Source: Girardinichthys multiradiatus
Lineage: Eukaryota; Chordata; Actinopteri; Cyprinodontiformes; Goodeidae
Direction: 5' to 3'
Assembly (NCBI RefSeq): GCF_021462225.1
Contig: NC_061804.1
Location: 3,449,001 to 3,513,000 of the forward strand
DNA length: 64,000 bases
Shown one piece after another: positions 46,240 through 58,798 of this stretch (position 1 is its first letter; each line of letters starts with the position of its first letter). The notes under the pieces were generated by a model. It did not search any database and had not been told where the DNA came from. It worked only from the letters and a program-made list of their open reading frames with translations. The translations under genes were made by a program, and so were the position numbers.

Positions 46240-46590
46240 AGTCCAAATGGAGTTTACATTAATCTCTTTTCACGTTGCGGAACATTTTTGTCTGTGTGTT
46301 GCGACGTCACACCAGCATTTATAGACGAAATTCTTCCCATTTAAAAGCTGCAGGGGTGCAGGGGTTGGTTTGATTGGAGTGTTACTGTTATTTCCCAGCA
46401 GGCAGACTGTGACGGGAGCAACTGGAAGCTGTCATAGATTTCAGATTGAGAGGGTGTAATGTTTCCATAAGCCTCCTTAAACGACTGGCTCTTAAGCAGA
46501 TACAGACGCTCGCAGAGCCAGATAGGAGAGGAAGAAGAGGAGTTGTCATTTTCTTCAGGGCATGCTGTTATATTAAACTGAAAAACCACC
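46240..46590. promoter_or_regulatory. Candidate conserved non-coding element
   Basis: Contains TTGCGACGTCACACC (CRE-like) and a long repeat-free run with TCCTTAAACGACTGGCTCTTAAGCAG. Appearance only; no coding frame is convincing on either strand. Confidence 0.25.
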
Positions 46591-48779
46591 TTAAATTAAT
46601 TATTTCCTTTTAGATCTCTTATCCAACCTTAGGCTGGTAATTCTGGCTGAAAATGGGGACTTACAAATACACATTTGAGATTGTCACTTGTTTTTATCAG
46701 TTTTATATTTTTTACTAATTTGTCTAATTATCAAAATCATTATTAAGTTTGATGTCATAAATACTTAATTCACATTGAGCCACTTAAAGTAGATGTTTGT
46801 GTAGTAAAAGAAAACGTCTATCATGTTTGTTCTAGTTATCAGCTGTAGATTTGGTCTAGATTTATTTGACTTTTAAATTAATTGCATAGTGGTAAGTTAT
46901 GCTCAAAGAGTTTTTTCCTGAATGCCTGTCAATACATGTCAAACTCTTTTCTATATCAGTAATTATGTTTGCTAATTTAAACATTTTTAAAGCTTTGAAT
47001 AAATTAATGAGTTGTAACTTTAACTGACGGATTGGTTTAAAACCCTCAACTTGGAGGGACAATTTTGAAATCAAGTTGCTTAGTAATAACCAGCTCTGAC
47101 ACACAATGATCAATCAAACAAGTAGGTAAAGCCAATTTAATGATGATTGATTCACGAAGAAGTGTCTAGCCCTTTTGAATTTTTTAATTCCTGTTTTTTT
47201 AGGAACGATCACCATTGGTCCAGTACTGGATGCATGCATTTAAAACATCTTTCTGAGTGGATTATTAAACACAAAGCATCAGGACTCATCTGAAACTGGT
47301 GAATACTTGAATACTTCGGCCCAAATAAACAGAGCATACAGGTGCCCCTGTGCCTTATGATATCTTTTAAAATTGATAGAAGAAGCTAAAACAGGGCTCT
47401 TGGAGTCAGTCAGATAATTTTTCCAGGAATATTCACATTTGTTTTGACACGATGTGCCAGAGGAGCCAGCCTTGGTGAGTGGAAAAGGGATTTTACTGGT
47501 GTAACCTATCTGTGCAGGTCTGTTAGCACCGAACAGTGTTGTGAAATCTAAATACTGTTGTGAAGCATACTGTTATTCATGTAATCAGTAGTTATGAACA
47601 TTTTCAATGGATTCTTCCAGATTGTGCATAATCAAGATTTATGCTATAGATATTGAGCTTTGTAATTTTTGTTTACCATTAGAAAAGCTTTCTTTGCCAA
47701 TAATTTCCCAGTTTATGTCAAATATATGTGTTACTGTCATGATCTATGGGTGTTCTGGTTTTGGTTTTCATTTGTGTTTATTTTCTGATTGTTTTTGAGT
47801 TCTTTATTATTGTTATTTTTGTTTTCCATATAGGAAACCTATTTCCATTTAGGTTCATTCCTCTGTGTTCTTTATTCTTGTTAGATCATTGTCATGTGAA
47901 GTGAGTTCAATAAAGTTAATTGGGATTGGGTGATCTGTGCACGAATGCAGCGGTTTCCCTGCAAAATGTATAATAAAGTGATGACTGTTGCTGAAAAAGC
48001 TAAGCTAGCATATGTGTTGCCTCTGTTAAGCTGATCATATAGAAACATGCCACATAGTGTTAGAAGTCAAACTAAGAAGATGAAAGAATAAAACAAACAT
48101 CTTAGAGCCACTCGTGAACATGTCTGTGTGAAGGACAAAAGAGCTCTGATCAGCGCATTGATATATTCAACTGATTTACAAAACAATCCAAAAACCCACA
48201 TGTAGACCAGAGAAGCAAAATCCTATGATCTCTGCTGCAATTCTGTGAGGGTTTTCTGTCCTCCATGGAGAACAAGGTGACTGGATTGAGAAGATCCTCA
48301 AAGTCCCCCCTCAACTAGCCAACAATATCCTCAGGCCAGGCCTACAGTCCACTCACCCACTGAACTATTTGAAATGGTTCCTGTTTTCGCTTTCAGAGTT
48401 GCCCAACGATTTTCCGGGACTTTCTTAAGGCCAACTGATTGCCACTCTGTATAGCCTCTTCGAATTCCCTCCCCAACCTTGAATTTATCTTGCACCAGCC
48501 TCCACGTTCAACTTCTGGCTAATCTAACAAAATGACTAATAATAATAATAATTTAATAGCATCAATGCTAGTGTACATATTGAGGATTCCTTATTCTTTA
48601 AGGTTTTGGTAAGAATTTGTGACTCTTATGACCTTGCTTAAAACAATATCAATATTAAACAAAATAATTTCTTATAAAGTTTGATGTGGTTTTACTCAGA
48701 GGATGTAATTGTAGTCTAACAACAACTTTGTCAACTTCTCTCGCTCATATTCATTCATTTAGTCTGACTTCACACTTGT

Positions 48780-49030
48780 GTCTCTGCACTGAGATGCCCC
48801 TCAGGGATGCAGCCGACCTCCTATGATATGTTTTACCGGAAGTTTCGCAGAGCCGAGCGGGGGAAGGTAATGGGCCACAAACCCCTAATCAGGGCCCTTC
48901 TGGGGAATAATTGTCTGCCCCATCTGTCTGGGTCCCACTCACAGCTGGGAAAGTAATGAGGTGCTGCGAGATGCGATGTCCCCCTCTGGACCACAAACCA
49001 TTGAACAAAAGATCCTGAGAGTTCGAAGAG
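48780..49030. promoter_or_regulatory. Candidate conserved non-coding element
   Basis: A GC-rich island in AT-rich DNA with CCGGAAGTTTCGC (ETS-like), GGGCCACAAACCCC and CTAATCAGGGCCC. No splice-bounded coding exon was found. Could also be the promoter of an unseen transcript. Confidence 0.25.
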
Positions 49031-51236
49031 AAAATGAGAGAAAAAAGACACTAGGATAAAATCACAAGAGGAAAGATGGGAGATATAAGAGGGTGGAAAT
49101 TAAGAGGCTGCACTGAGAGATGAATCGATAGGGCAAAGAAATAAAAAAAGGAAGAAAGGTGAAAGCCAAAGGGGAGAAGCAGAGATCTGCAGACAAAACA
49201 TCTTCAATTTAAAACTTTCTAGTAGAAGTGGATCACTTAAAAAAAAAACCTGGTTTCTCTTTAGGTTTGCCAACAGCAGCTGCTTTGATTTTACTCTTAA
49301 AGGTGGTTGAGCTTCATTTAAAATTGCTCATAGGTCAACAAGACTAAAATTTGTTGTTACCCAATAGCTTTGTGCAGTAAAAGCTACATCGGTCTGCATT
49401 TTAAGGTCAAAGATCAGTTTGTGTCTAGAGATCTCACACAACATTTTACAATAAAATTAACTAATTTTTATGACATTTTTCAATTATGAAAGTTTTATTC
49501 CATGGATTTCAGCAGAAAAGATATGCAAAGACACAGATTTTTAGGATTTTTATTATCTGTAAACCATTATTACCAAAATTAAAAGCCATAATCTCTATGT
49601 GTGATGAATCTGTATAATATATGAGCTTCACTTTTTGAAATGAGTGACAAACAAACTGAACTTTTTCAAGATATTCACATTTTTGAAATTGCAACTTTAG
49701 ATCAGCAAAACATTAAAACATTTCTTTAAGAGAGGGAGATCATTCTCCTGGAATAAGTCTGTTGTCAGGTTGGTTATGTGAGCTGCAGCGTTGACCCGTT
49801 GAAAGGTCCTCGGTCAAAATGTGTGCCTGCTGCAACCAGCTGCTGCCTTAGCTGGGTCTCCCTTGTAATAAAAATTCTTAATTGACTACCTGATTAAAAA
49901 TAGGTGTAAATAAAAAAAGCTCTCCATCTGTGCAGCATAGAAAACATCTCAAGTTACATCTCCTTGCTGGGCAATGATGCTGGAAGCCATTAGGACCTTC
50001 TAGTTTAATTTTTTACCTTGTCAGTGGATACAATTTTTTCAAACTTTCATTTTCCAATGTTGGTGCATGTCCAAAGGGAAAATTTAGGAGTTAACAATCA
50101 CCACCAGTTCTGTAATCAACACTACAGATTTTCAGAAATCCTATTTATGTCTGTCCGAAAGATAACGGGACATGTGGAAAGTTGCCTCCTTGGGCAGAGA
50201 CTGTAGGGAAAGTTTTTCCTGCCTAACAAATCACTGGGGATTGCTGATTGAAAAATGTGTAGTTTGCTACAATCTCATTACCGGGTTGAACTTTGCTTTC
50301 CATAATTTTATGAGTGTGAGCTTATGTTTTATAATATCTTAATTTTATTGTGCTTTTGAGACTCCGGGTGAGATGGAGTTCTCTGCTCTGCTGCTCTGAA
50401 GGTCATCTACCAGAGCTGGTTTCAGGCAGCTGCAGAGGAGAAAAATAAGAGAAATCTGTTCTCACGGTAGCTTACTGAGAAGTTCGTTCTCACAGTCTAT
50501 GAGAATCGTAAATATTTTTGAACCCTCCTGTCCTTCAGTATAAAAGAACTAAGCAACACTTTGTGAGCTATTTCAATGAACCTTGCTGAGTAAGTCTTAC
50601 CAGAACAGTGGTTGGATAATCAATTTTTTCCATCCCAACAGACATTTCAACGGATCCTCTGGCTCAGCACAGATACAATTTTTATGTGTTAAAACTCGAT
50701 TTTCTCGCCTTAACATCCGCCTTGACCTTTAAAGGATCTTACAATGAATATCGCTATGAGTCCAACCTCAGCAGCACTGGCTTGTTGCAAGAGCCCTCAC
50801 GTGTGCAGCTTAACAATACTGCAATGTTCAAAGACAGAAAGCCTTTTTGCCTTTGCCAACAGTGGGCCATGAAAGTGGGAAGAAAATCAGCTTTCGGATT
50901 TTCACTTTTTAGGGGTAGTGGTCATAAACTGTTTCAGCCTGTTTGATTTAAAAAGTTACTTTTAATTTTCTTCTCTTTTTTTGTCTGTAGTTTCTTTGTG
51001 AATCTCCTACAACCTGGTTATTTTCCAGAAGTAAGAAATTTGTCAATTTTTCCCAGTCTTAAAATGTTGATCGGACATGTATTACAACAACCTACTACCC
51101 ATTTAGTAAAATGTCAAAATTAAGAGGTTTCAGGTAAAATTACCATCAAAAACTCGAAAATATTTTTATTCTTTTATGTAGTAGAATGAAACCGGGGGAG
51201 GCCATGTTTAGTTTCTAAATGAATTAGTAACTCAAG

Positions 51237-51905
51237 TTGCAGAGGTTTGCTGAGAACATTATCAGTCCTTCAGCAGAGCCCGCGCAGCCGGGGCCTCAGG
51301 CCGGCTGGGTGACGGTACGTAGAAAGCATAGTCCTAGATCCCAGCCCACAGGTCACCACCAACCCGTCTGCATTTCTAACAGATTTTCCACACTCAGTGA
51401 CACACCCGCTGAGAAGCCAACTCTGGTAATTTGCAGCTCCATAGTCAGAAACGTGGCACTAGAGACACCAGCGACCATAGTCAAATGTCTACCAGGGGCC
51501 AGAATGGGCGACATCAAATCTTACCTGAAACTGCTGGCTAAGGATAAGCGTAAATACAGTAAGATTGTTATTCACGCTGGCTTTAATGACCCCCTGTTAC
51601 GTCAATCGGAGGTCACTAAAGTTATTGTTGCTTTGGTGTATAAGTTTGCCAAAACAATGTCGGACTCCGTAATTTTCTCTGGTCCCCTCCCTGATCTGAT
51701 CAGTGACATGTTTAGCCGCATGCTGTCATTCAACCGCTGGCTGTCTAGGTGGTGTCCAGAAAACAATGTGGGTTACATTGATAACTGGCGAACATTTTGG
51801 AGAAAACCTGGTTTGATCCGGAGAGACAGCATCCATCCCACTTTGGACGGAGCAGCTCTTCTTTCTAGGAATCTGGCCGAATGTATTAGTTCTCCAAAAC
51901 TCTGA
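51237..51905 (+). pseudogene. LINE ORF1, esterase (SGNH-like) domain
   Basis: The frame of 222 codons has [12 protein letters not shown] in the place of the GDS block, [10 protein letters not shown] in the place of HxGxND, and [19 protein letters not shown] with the catalytic Asp-x-x-His. ORF1 esterase domains are known from the CR1/L2 group. The GDS block is changed to CSS but keeps a Ser. The 5' part of ORF1 (coiled coil or PHD-type) is not seen, so the protein is probably truncated. Confidence 0.75.
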
Positions 51906-51998
51906 CAACCCAGGGTTCAGACCAGGAAGCAGGGTTGTAGTTTAACACTCCTCTCTGCAGCGTCTGTACTGCTACCCACCCATTACCCTATTAAAACA

Positions 51999-53273
51999 GT
52001 GTCTCGCTCACAGCCAAAATTGAATAGATCAAAAAATAATCTAAAAGGAGGAAATAAGGGAAATCTCATAGAAATAAACACAACTCAGAATAAAAAGAAA
52101 AATATAACAATTAAATGTTCTCTCTCTTCAAAGACTTTGCTAGTTAGTGACCTGATTTGTGACAATCAGATTGATTTATTTTGCCTCACGGAAACCTGGC
52201 AGCAAGAGGATTATGTTACTATAAATGAGTCAACTCCTACTAATTATTTAAATTTTCACATTCCTCGAAATACTGGGCGAGGATGAGGAGTAGCAACCAT
52301 CTTTCAGTCCGATTTTTTGATTAGTCCCAGACCAATCAATAGCTACAACTCTTTTGAATATTTAATCCTTAGTTTTCCTCATCCAAACTGCAAAGCACTA
52401 AAACCACTTCTGTTTGTTGTTTTGTACTGTCCACCAAGCCCTTACTCTCAATTTGTAGATCAGTTTTCAGACCTTTTATCTGATTTAGTGTTAAATACAG
52501 ATAAAGTTATTATAGTGGGGGATTTTAACATTCACGTTGACACTGAAAATGATAGCCTAAATATAGCGTTTAATGCTATCTTAGACTCAATTGGCTTTGC
52601 ACAAAACATTAACAAACCTACCCACCTTTGTCTTCATTCTCTGGACCTTGTGCTGACATATGGCATTGAGTGTAAAGACATAACAATACTTTCTCATAAA
52701 CCTGTCCTGTCTGACCATTTCTTAATAACCTTTGAGTTTAATTTAACCGGGTACTCCACACCTGAAAGAAAATTTCATTATAGTAGATCATTATCAGACA
52801 ATGTTGTAACAACCTTTAAAGAATCTGTTCCACTTTTAATTTCCTCATTATCACAGAAAAACACAGTGGAGGACAATCATTTTGTTTCTGCCCCTTCACA
52901 AATTGATTCTCTTGTTCATAGTGTTACTTCATCATTGCGTAATGCATTAGACAATGCAGCCCCCTTGAAAAAGAAGGTAGTTATTCATAGGAGGCTAGCT
53001 CCTTGGTTTAACCTACATCTGCGTCCTTTAAAGTACAATGTTAGAAAATTGGAGAGAAAATGGCGCTCTACACACCTAGAGGATTCCTACTTAATCTGGA
53101 AAAATAGCCTACTGTTGTATAAAAAGACACTTCGCCAAGCCAGAAATGCTTATTTCTCATCATTAATAGAAGAGAACAAGAATAATCCTAGGTTTCTCTT
53201 TAGTACAGTTGCTAAACTTACACAGAGTCATAGCTCTGTTGAGCCATCCATTCCCTTAGCTCAGCAGTCATGA
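51999..53273 (+). pseudogene. LINE ORF2, endonuclease part
   Basis: 51999-52286 gives DLFCLTETW and ends at a stop in place of a codon within GRG-GVA (52285). 52317-53273 continues in frame with IIVGDFNIHVD, SLDLVLTYG and LSDHFLITFEF, the apurinic-type endonuclease motifs. The frame is lost after 53273. Confidence 0.8.
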
Positions 53274-53470
53274 GTTTATGGGATTCTTCTTAAATAAAAT
53301 TGATTCTATTAAAAAGAAAATCTCTGACATACTCCCAAAGATGATTACTTCATCCTTAGCAAGTGAGACAACATTGGAAGTAACTGCAGAACCTGATTTG
53401 TGTTTGGACTGTTTCGATCGAGCTTCCTGAGTTATCAGAAATATAAGCTTCATCTAAACCTTCAACTTGT

Positions 53471-55437
53471 ATGTTAGACCCAATCCCAACCAAATTATTT
53501 AAGGAAGTGTTCCCTCTAATTACCAGCCCCATTTTAGGTATGATTAACCTATCCTTAGTAAATAGATATGTACCACAGGCTTTTAAGGTAGCTGTAATTA
53601 AACCTTTACTTAAGAAACCTTCGCTTGATCGAGATGACTTGAAAAATTACAGACCTATATCCAATCTTCCATTTTTATCTAAAATTCTTGAAAAAATAGT
53701 TGCTAATCAAATGTGTGAGCATTTACACAGCAATGACCTCTTTGAAGAGTTTCAGTCAGGCTTCAGAGCTCATCATAGCACTGAAACAGCTCTGCTGAAA
53801 GTCACTAATGATATTCTTATGGCCTCAGATAATGGACTTGTGTCTGTACTTGTCCTCTTAGATTTCCGTGCTGCATTTGATACAGTCGATCATTCTATTC
53901 TCTTAGAAAGGTTGGAATATGCTGTAGGGATCAGGGGAACAGTGTTAGGCTAGTTTAAATCTTATTTCAATCTGAAAAGACTCACAAAGAAAAGCGTTGG
54001 CAATTAGAAAAGTTTTAATGATGAGAAATTACATGATTATATCTTTGGCACTCGGACCTGGGAGGAAGACATGAATGCTGTAAATGACATGAGCTAAGAT
54101 GAACATTTTGTAAGGCTTAGATTTAGAGATGTCTTCCCCCTGATCCGACACTGGGGGTGGATTTGCGGCCAGGGAGCGAGGAAGCCAGGAAGAGATGTGA
54201 AGGAAGATGGTGGAGGTGGGCTGGAGGAGGGATGAGCTCAGCTGACAAGCGAGGAGGAACACAGCCGAAGGTCCTTTAAAAACCAGGCGTCGGAAGGTGA
54301 TTGGATGGAAAATCAGACGGACAGGATACTGATTGGAAGGCTGGGAGACGCACAGAAGAGTCATTGGAAGGTGGAGACGGTGAGGGTGAGTCTTTCATTC
54401 TGAATTTTCGTTTGAACTTCGTTTGTCTGACAGACTCCAGTTTGTTCATGTAAATGATAAATCATCTTTAAACTCCAGGGTTAATTGTGGAGTACCACAG
54501 GGTTCAGTACTTGGGCCAATTCTCTTTACTATATATATGCTTCCAAAAGGTCAAATTATCAGGCAGCATAGGATAAATTTTCACTGTTACGCTGATGATA
54601 CTCAGCTTTACTTATCCATAAATCCTGATGAGCCCAACCAGTTAGATAGACTACAAGCATGTCTTGAAACATAAAAACATAGAAACTTGGATGACTTTAA
54701 ATTTTTTGCTTCTAAATTCAGACAAGACAGAAGTTGTTGTCTTTGGACCGGAGTCTTTTAAAAAGAAACTGCTTAGTCAATCACTTAACCTGGATTGCAT
54801 TAAATTGACCTCTGGTATTAAAGTAAAAAACCTTGGTGTTATTTTTGACCAGGACGTGTCATTTAAATCCCATATTAAACAGGTTTCTAAGATTTCCTTC
54901 TTTCACCTCGGGAACATTGCCAAAATTAGAAATATCCTGTCCAGAAGTGACGCTGAAAAACTAGTCCATGCATTTGTTACTTCAAGGCTGGACTATTGTA
55001 ATTCTTTACTATCAGGATGTCCACAAAATGCAGTTAAAAGCCTTCAGCTGATTCAAAATGCTGCAGCAAGAGTTCTGATGAAAATTAAAAAGAGAGATCA
55101 TATTTCTCCTATTTTAGCGTCCCTTCATTGGCTCCCTGTTAAATCCAGAATAGAATTTAAAATTCTCCTCCTCACATATAAAGCCCTTAATGATCTAGCT
55201 CCATCATACATCAGAGATCTGATGGGTCCATATATTCCTAACAGAGCACTTCGTTCTCAGACTGCAGGTTTACTGGTGCTTCCTAGAGTCTCTAGAAGTA
55301 GAATGGGAGGCAGATCCTTTAGTTATCAGGCTCCTCTCCTGTGGAACCAGCTCCCAGTTTTAGTCCGTGAGGCAGACACCCTGTCTACTTTTAAGGCTAG
55401 GCTTAAAACTTTCCTTTTTGATAAAGCTTATAGTTAG
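53471..55437 (+). pseudogene. LINE ORF2, reverse transcriptase part
   Basis: 53471-53953 carries the N-terminal palm and fingers (PIPTKLFKE, NYRPISNLPFLSKILEK, HHSTETALLK, LLDFRAAFDTVDH motif A). After the insertion, 54423-54674 has NCGVPQGSVLGPILF and the catalytic YADDTQLY. A frameshift near 54672 leads to 54664-55437 (SDKTEVVVFGP to LFDKAYS). All core motifs are present but in three frames. Confidence 0.85.
53968..54421. mobile_element. Unidentified insertion inside the LINE
   Basis: The reverse transcriptase reads ...FKSYF at 53967 and resumes SDRLQFVHVN at about 54423. The roughly 455 bp between do not code in frame and have different, purine-rich composition (GGAGG/GAAGG runs). AGACTCAC near the left end and GTGAGTCT near the right form a short inverted match. 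No clear target duplication is seen, so it could be a MITE, or filler DNA replacing a small deletion. Confidence 0.55.
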
Positions 55438-56105
55438 AGTGGCTTAGGCTATCTTCCTTATTTCTTTACCTCCGCCTTCCTCCCTCCCTGTTGGATGGAG
55501 TAAGGGGGAGTCAGGATTAGCCTAAACTGGCTCAGTTATGGTTGAGGTGCAAACACACCCTCCATTTCTGCTACCTGTATGACCCCTTCTCTTTTCCAGT
55601 GGTTATAATCAGTTTGACAGAGAGGTATCCCAATCCTTGTGGTTTTTAGTTTGTAACATATAGTATATAACATATATAACAATGACCATCAGTGGGCCCT
55701 ATACCCCAACCCCCAGTTGGTCGTGGCAGATGGCCGACCACACTGAGCCTGGTTCTGCTGGAGGTTTCTTCCTGTTAAAAGGGAGTTTTACCTCTCCACT
55801 GGCGCTACATGCATGCTCAGTATGAGGGATTGCTGCACAGTCAACACCAGTGACTGTCCACTGTCTCTACATGCTCTTCCAGGAGGAGTGAATGCTGCAA
55901 ATCTCTGACTCGATGCAATCTGCTGGGTTTCCTTAGATAGAAAAACGTTTTATCCAATTTGAATAAATAACTGAATCTGACTGCACTGTTCAATGATTAG
56001 GATTAATTGGAATGTATGTACCTGACTTTTGTGAAGTGCCTTGAGACGACATGTGTTGTGAATTGGTGCTATATAAATAAACTGAATTGAATTGAATTGA
56101 ACAAG

Positions 56106-57589
56106 TATGAACATCGTCAACAGCACTTAATAGAAGAATAATTAAAAGGACAAAAAGTCAGGATGATAATTGAAGTTTTTATTAAGCATTAGCTGGCAAA
56201 ATGAAAAGTATGTAAAGTCATAAATTACGAACATTATGCAGAGAAGCTTAGCTCGTTCATCATTCAAGGCATAAAACTCCAATGATTTTATTTCTGACTT
56301 TTCCATCTCAGAATAGAAAAAATACTGCTGCAGTGATTTTTTTGTATAAATTCTGGAGAATTTTAGAAAATCCAGGAGAAATAAAAAAAAGCCAGATCAT
56401 TTCAGAATACACCACACATTTCTCAGATCCTTTTGGTGTTATTCACCAGTTCAGGCAGAGACAGGCAGAAACGCTGTTAACACCGTTTAACAGCTTGTTT
56501 TCCACAAACACACAGCAAAACTGACTATTCCAAGATCTTTTTATTGTAAGAATAAATTCTTCTTCAGAGATCAGACTCACTGCTTTTCTAGTAACATGTA
56601 GAATATATATATATTTTTACTGTTAAAGTATCCTGTAGTTATTTTCATTTCCATCTAGTCAATCATGTAATAACTCTATTTCTTTTAGGTTTATACATTT
56701 TAAGTAAAACCTTAAACTTGATTCTAACTGATAATAAACATTGTAACATAGCCAACTTCCAGAAAGAAATAATTATTCAGTCTTCATTCTGGACCATAAG
56801 AGGGAATTTGATTAGTAAGGAGGGTATACGCATAGAAGAGCCCATCAAGAGTGCAGAAGTAGGGGCATCACAAGGGGAGTAGAAGTATATTTAAAACTAC
56901 TCAGCAGAAACATGTCTAACCAGAAATCATTTGATTTTATGATCATTCTGCAGGTCTCCAAAGTGCTCCAAACTGGTTTGACTAAGGTTTTGTGAACGGA
57001 GGTGATGACCCTTTGGTCATTTAGGGATTTAGTTGTTGCTTTTCTGTTTTCTTACAAACTACTCACTTATGAATTGTTAATCATTTTAATGACTAAAATC
57101 CAGCACCAAACCTGGACAAATTTATTGGCCCCTTCCCCCATTGCTCTGAACCCTACGCCTGGTAAATTGCATGCTGGAACACAGATTATGTGGCTTTGTT
57201 AAATATGTTCTGACAGGTTGTGGATTAATCTAATGTCCTGAAGCCCTTAAAAATCGAACCACTACTGAAATGTTCAGTTTAGCTCCTATTTTACAGCAGC
57301 CCAAGAAAAAAAAAATTTATTCAGTACTCCAAAATTATGGTTCTTAAACCTCAACTTTAGAAAACTACAAACATTTAGTCTCATCAGTCAAAACAATCAA
57401 GCCTTCTTTCAACCTGAGGGTTTTAGTATATCAACTGACAAATGTATTTTTCTCCGGATTGTGAAATAAGGTAAATTCAACAAAAGATGGGAAATATGTT
57501 TATTCATTGGCACAATTTTTAGCATTTTAGCCATAATGCAGAAGCAGTAAGTAAAGTTCATCCTTACTGCTTGTTTTTAGCAGCCAAAT
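56106..57589. other. Intergenic, unassigned
   Basis: AT-rich. No gene or repeat family recognised up to the Tc1 relic; ORFs at 56282 and 57002 have no domain. Confidence 0.4.
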
Positions 57590-58445
57590 GTATCAAATGC
57601 ACTGAATAACTGATCGTCATCGGTCAAGGTAGAAAGACATCAGCAATGACCTTAGAGATGCAACTGATGCAAATTAATCTGAGAAGGCTTATAAGGCTAT
57701 TTCCAAATATTTTGAAGTACATCTGTCAAAAACACAAGAGCTCCATCTCTATCTTTACAAGCCTCCATGTTAAATATAGAATCTCTAAAAACAGTATGGC
57801 AGCATGACTTAGATTTGCAAGATTGTATTTAAAAGAACCACAAGACATCTGTAACAATTGTCTTTGAAAAAATGAGACAAAAGCTGAGATTTTGGCTATA
57901 ATGCTCAGCATCGTGTTTGGTGAAAACCAAACAAAACATATCTGCACAAAAACCTCATTACAACTGTCAAGTATGGTGGTTGAAGTGTGATAATATGGGT
58001 TTCTTATTCCAGCCACAGGAGGTGGGGTCCTTGCAGTGAGTGACTTGACTATGAACCCCCCTGTGTACTGAAGTTTTCTACAATTAATTGAGAAGGCATC
58101 TGTTCAACAACCGAACTTCGGTCCAAACTGAGTCTTTAACCAGAAAACTATCTGAAACACAGCAGCAGATCTACAACAGAATGGCCGAAAAAGAAAAAAA
58201 AAAAGTTGTGGAAATGGCCCAGTCTATGTCCAGTTCTCAACATGTTTGAAATGCAGTGATGGTGTCCTGGGCAGAAATGAATGTTTGCAAACATTAACGA
58301 AGTGAAGCAATTGTGTAAAGAAGAGTTAACCAAAAGTTTTCCACAACAATGCGAGAAACTGATAACGCCAAACAGAAAACAACTACTGTAAGTTATTGTT
58401 GCTTAAGGTGGTTGAACAACTCACTGCTTTTGCATTTTTGTTTAG
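57590..58445 (+). mobile_element. Degenerate Tc1-like element
   Basis: 57890-58010 matches the transposase stretch containing GTGTTTGGTGAAAACCAAAC, TATCTGCACAAAAACCTCAT and CTGTCAAGTATGGTGGTTGA. 58160-58440 matches the catalytic C-terminal part (CTACAACAGAATGGCC, ATGGCCCAGTCTATGTCCAG, CATTAACGAAGTGAAGCAA, TGTAAAGAAGAGTTAACC). Stops and frameshifts occur throughout. It is a third Tc1 family in this window. Confidence 0.8.
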
Positions 58446-58639
58446 TTTAATTCTTTTTTTTTTTTTTTTACCGTGTCCTGTCCGGCAGAGTAGCGCTCAG
58501 AATTGTTGTCTGAGTGCCAAGAAATTGCCAAACAGATTTACTTTCACAAGTGGAGCATCACAGCTAATGCTTTGAAGCTCTGCTTGATATTTATAAAATA
58601 AACTTTATTATAAACTTCTTTGGGAATATTTCAATTGTT

Positions 58640-58770
58640 ACGGACACGGAGACTGAAATGAAAAGGAAAAAAGAAGCTAGAAAAAGATAGAGATGGGGCA
58701 AAAGGGGAGAAGGGGAGAAAAGGAGGAAAGAGTGGAGGAGAGAAAGAAGGATAAAGAGAATACAATATTA
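58640..58770. repeat. GA-rich tract
   Basis: About 130 bp made mostly of purines on the plus strand (AAAAGGGGAGAAGGGGAGAAAAGG and similar). It borders the 3' end of the L1-type LINE; it may be that element's target or the outermost part of its 3' end. Confidence 0.6.
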
Positions 58771-58798
58771 CATCCTGCTTGCTTATACACTTGCAGCT

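Larger units (their letters stand above)
46016..51236. other. Intergenic DNA, mostly unassigned
   Basis: No host gene is recognised. Two blocks stand out as repeat-free and more GC-balanced: 46240-46590 and 48780-49030 (listed separately). 47690-47940 resembles the T-rich end of a dispersed repeat. ORFs at 47607, 49509, 50018 and 50686 have no domains. Confidence 0.4.
51237..56105 (+). mobile_element. Nearly full-length CR1/L2-type LINE, broken
   Basis: In order: esterase-type ORF1, apurinic-type endonuclease, reverse transcriptase, 3' UTR, and an end with GTGCTATATAAATAAACTG followed by (AATTG)n. Stops, frameshifts and a foreign insertion (53968-54421) make it inactive. The true 5' end is not clear and may lie before 51237. 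A close, truncated copy lies at 35430-36447 in the opposite orientation. Confidence 0.92.
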
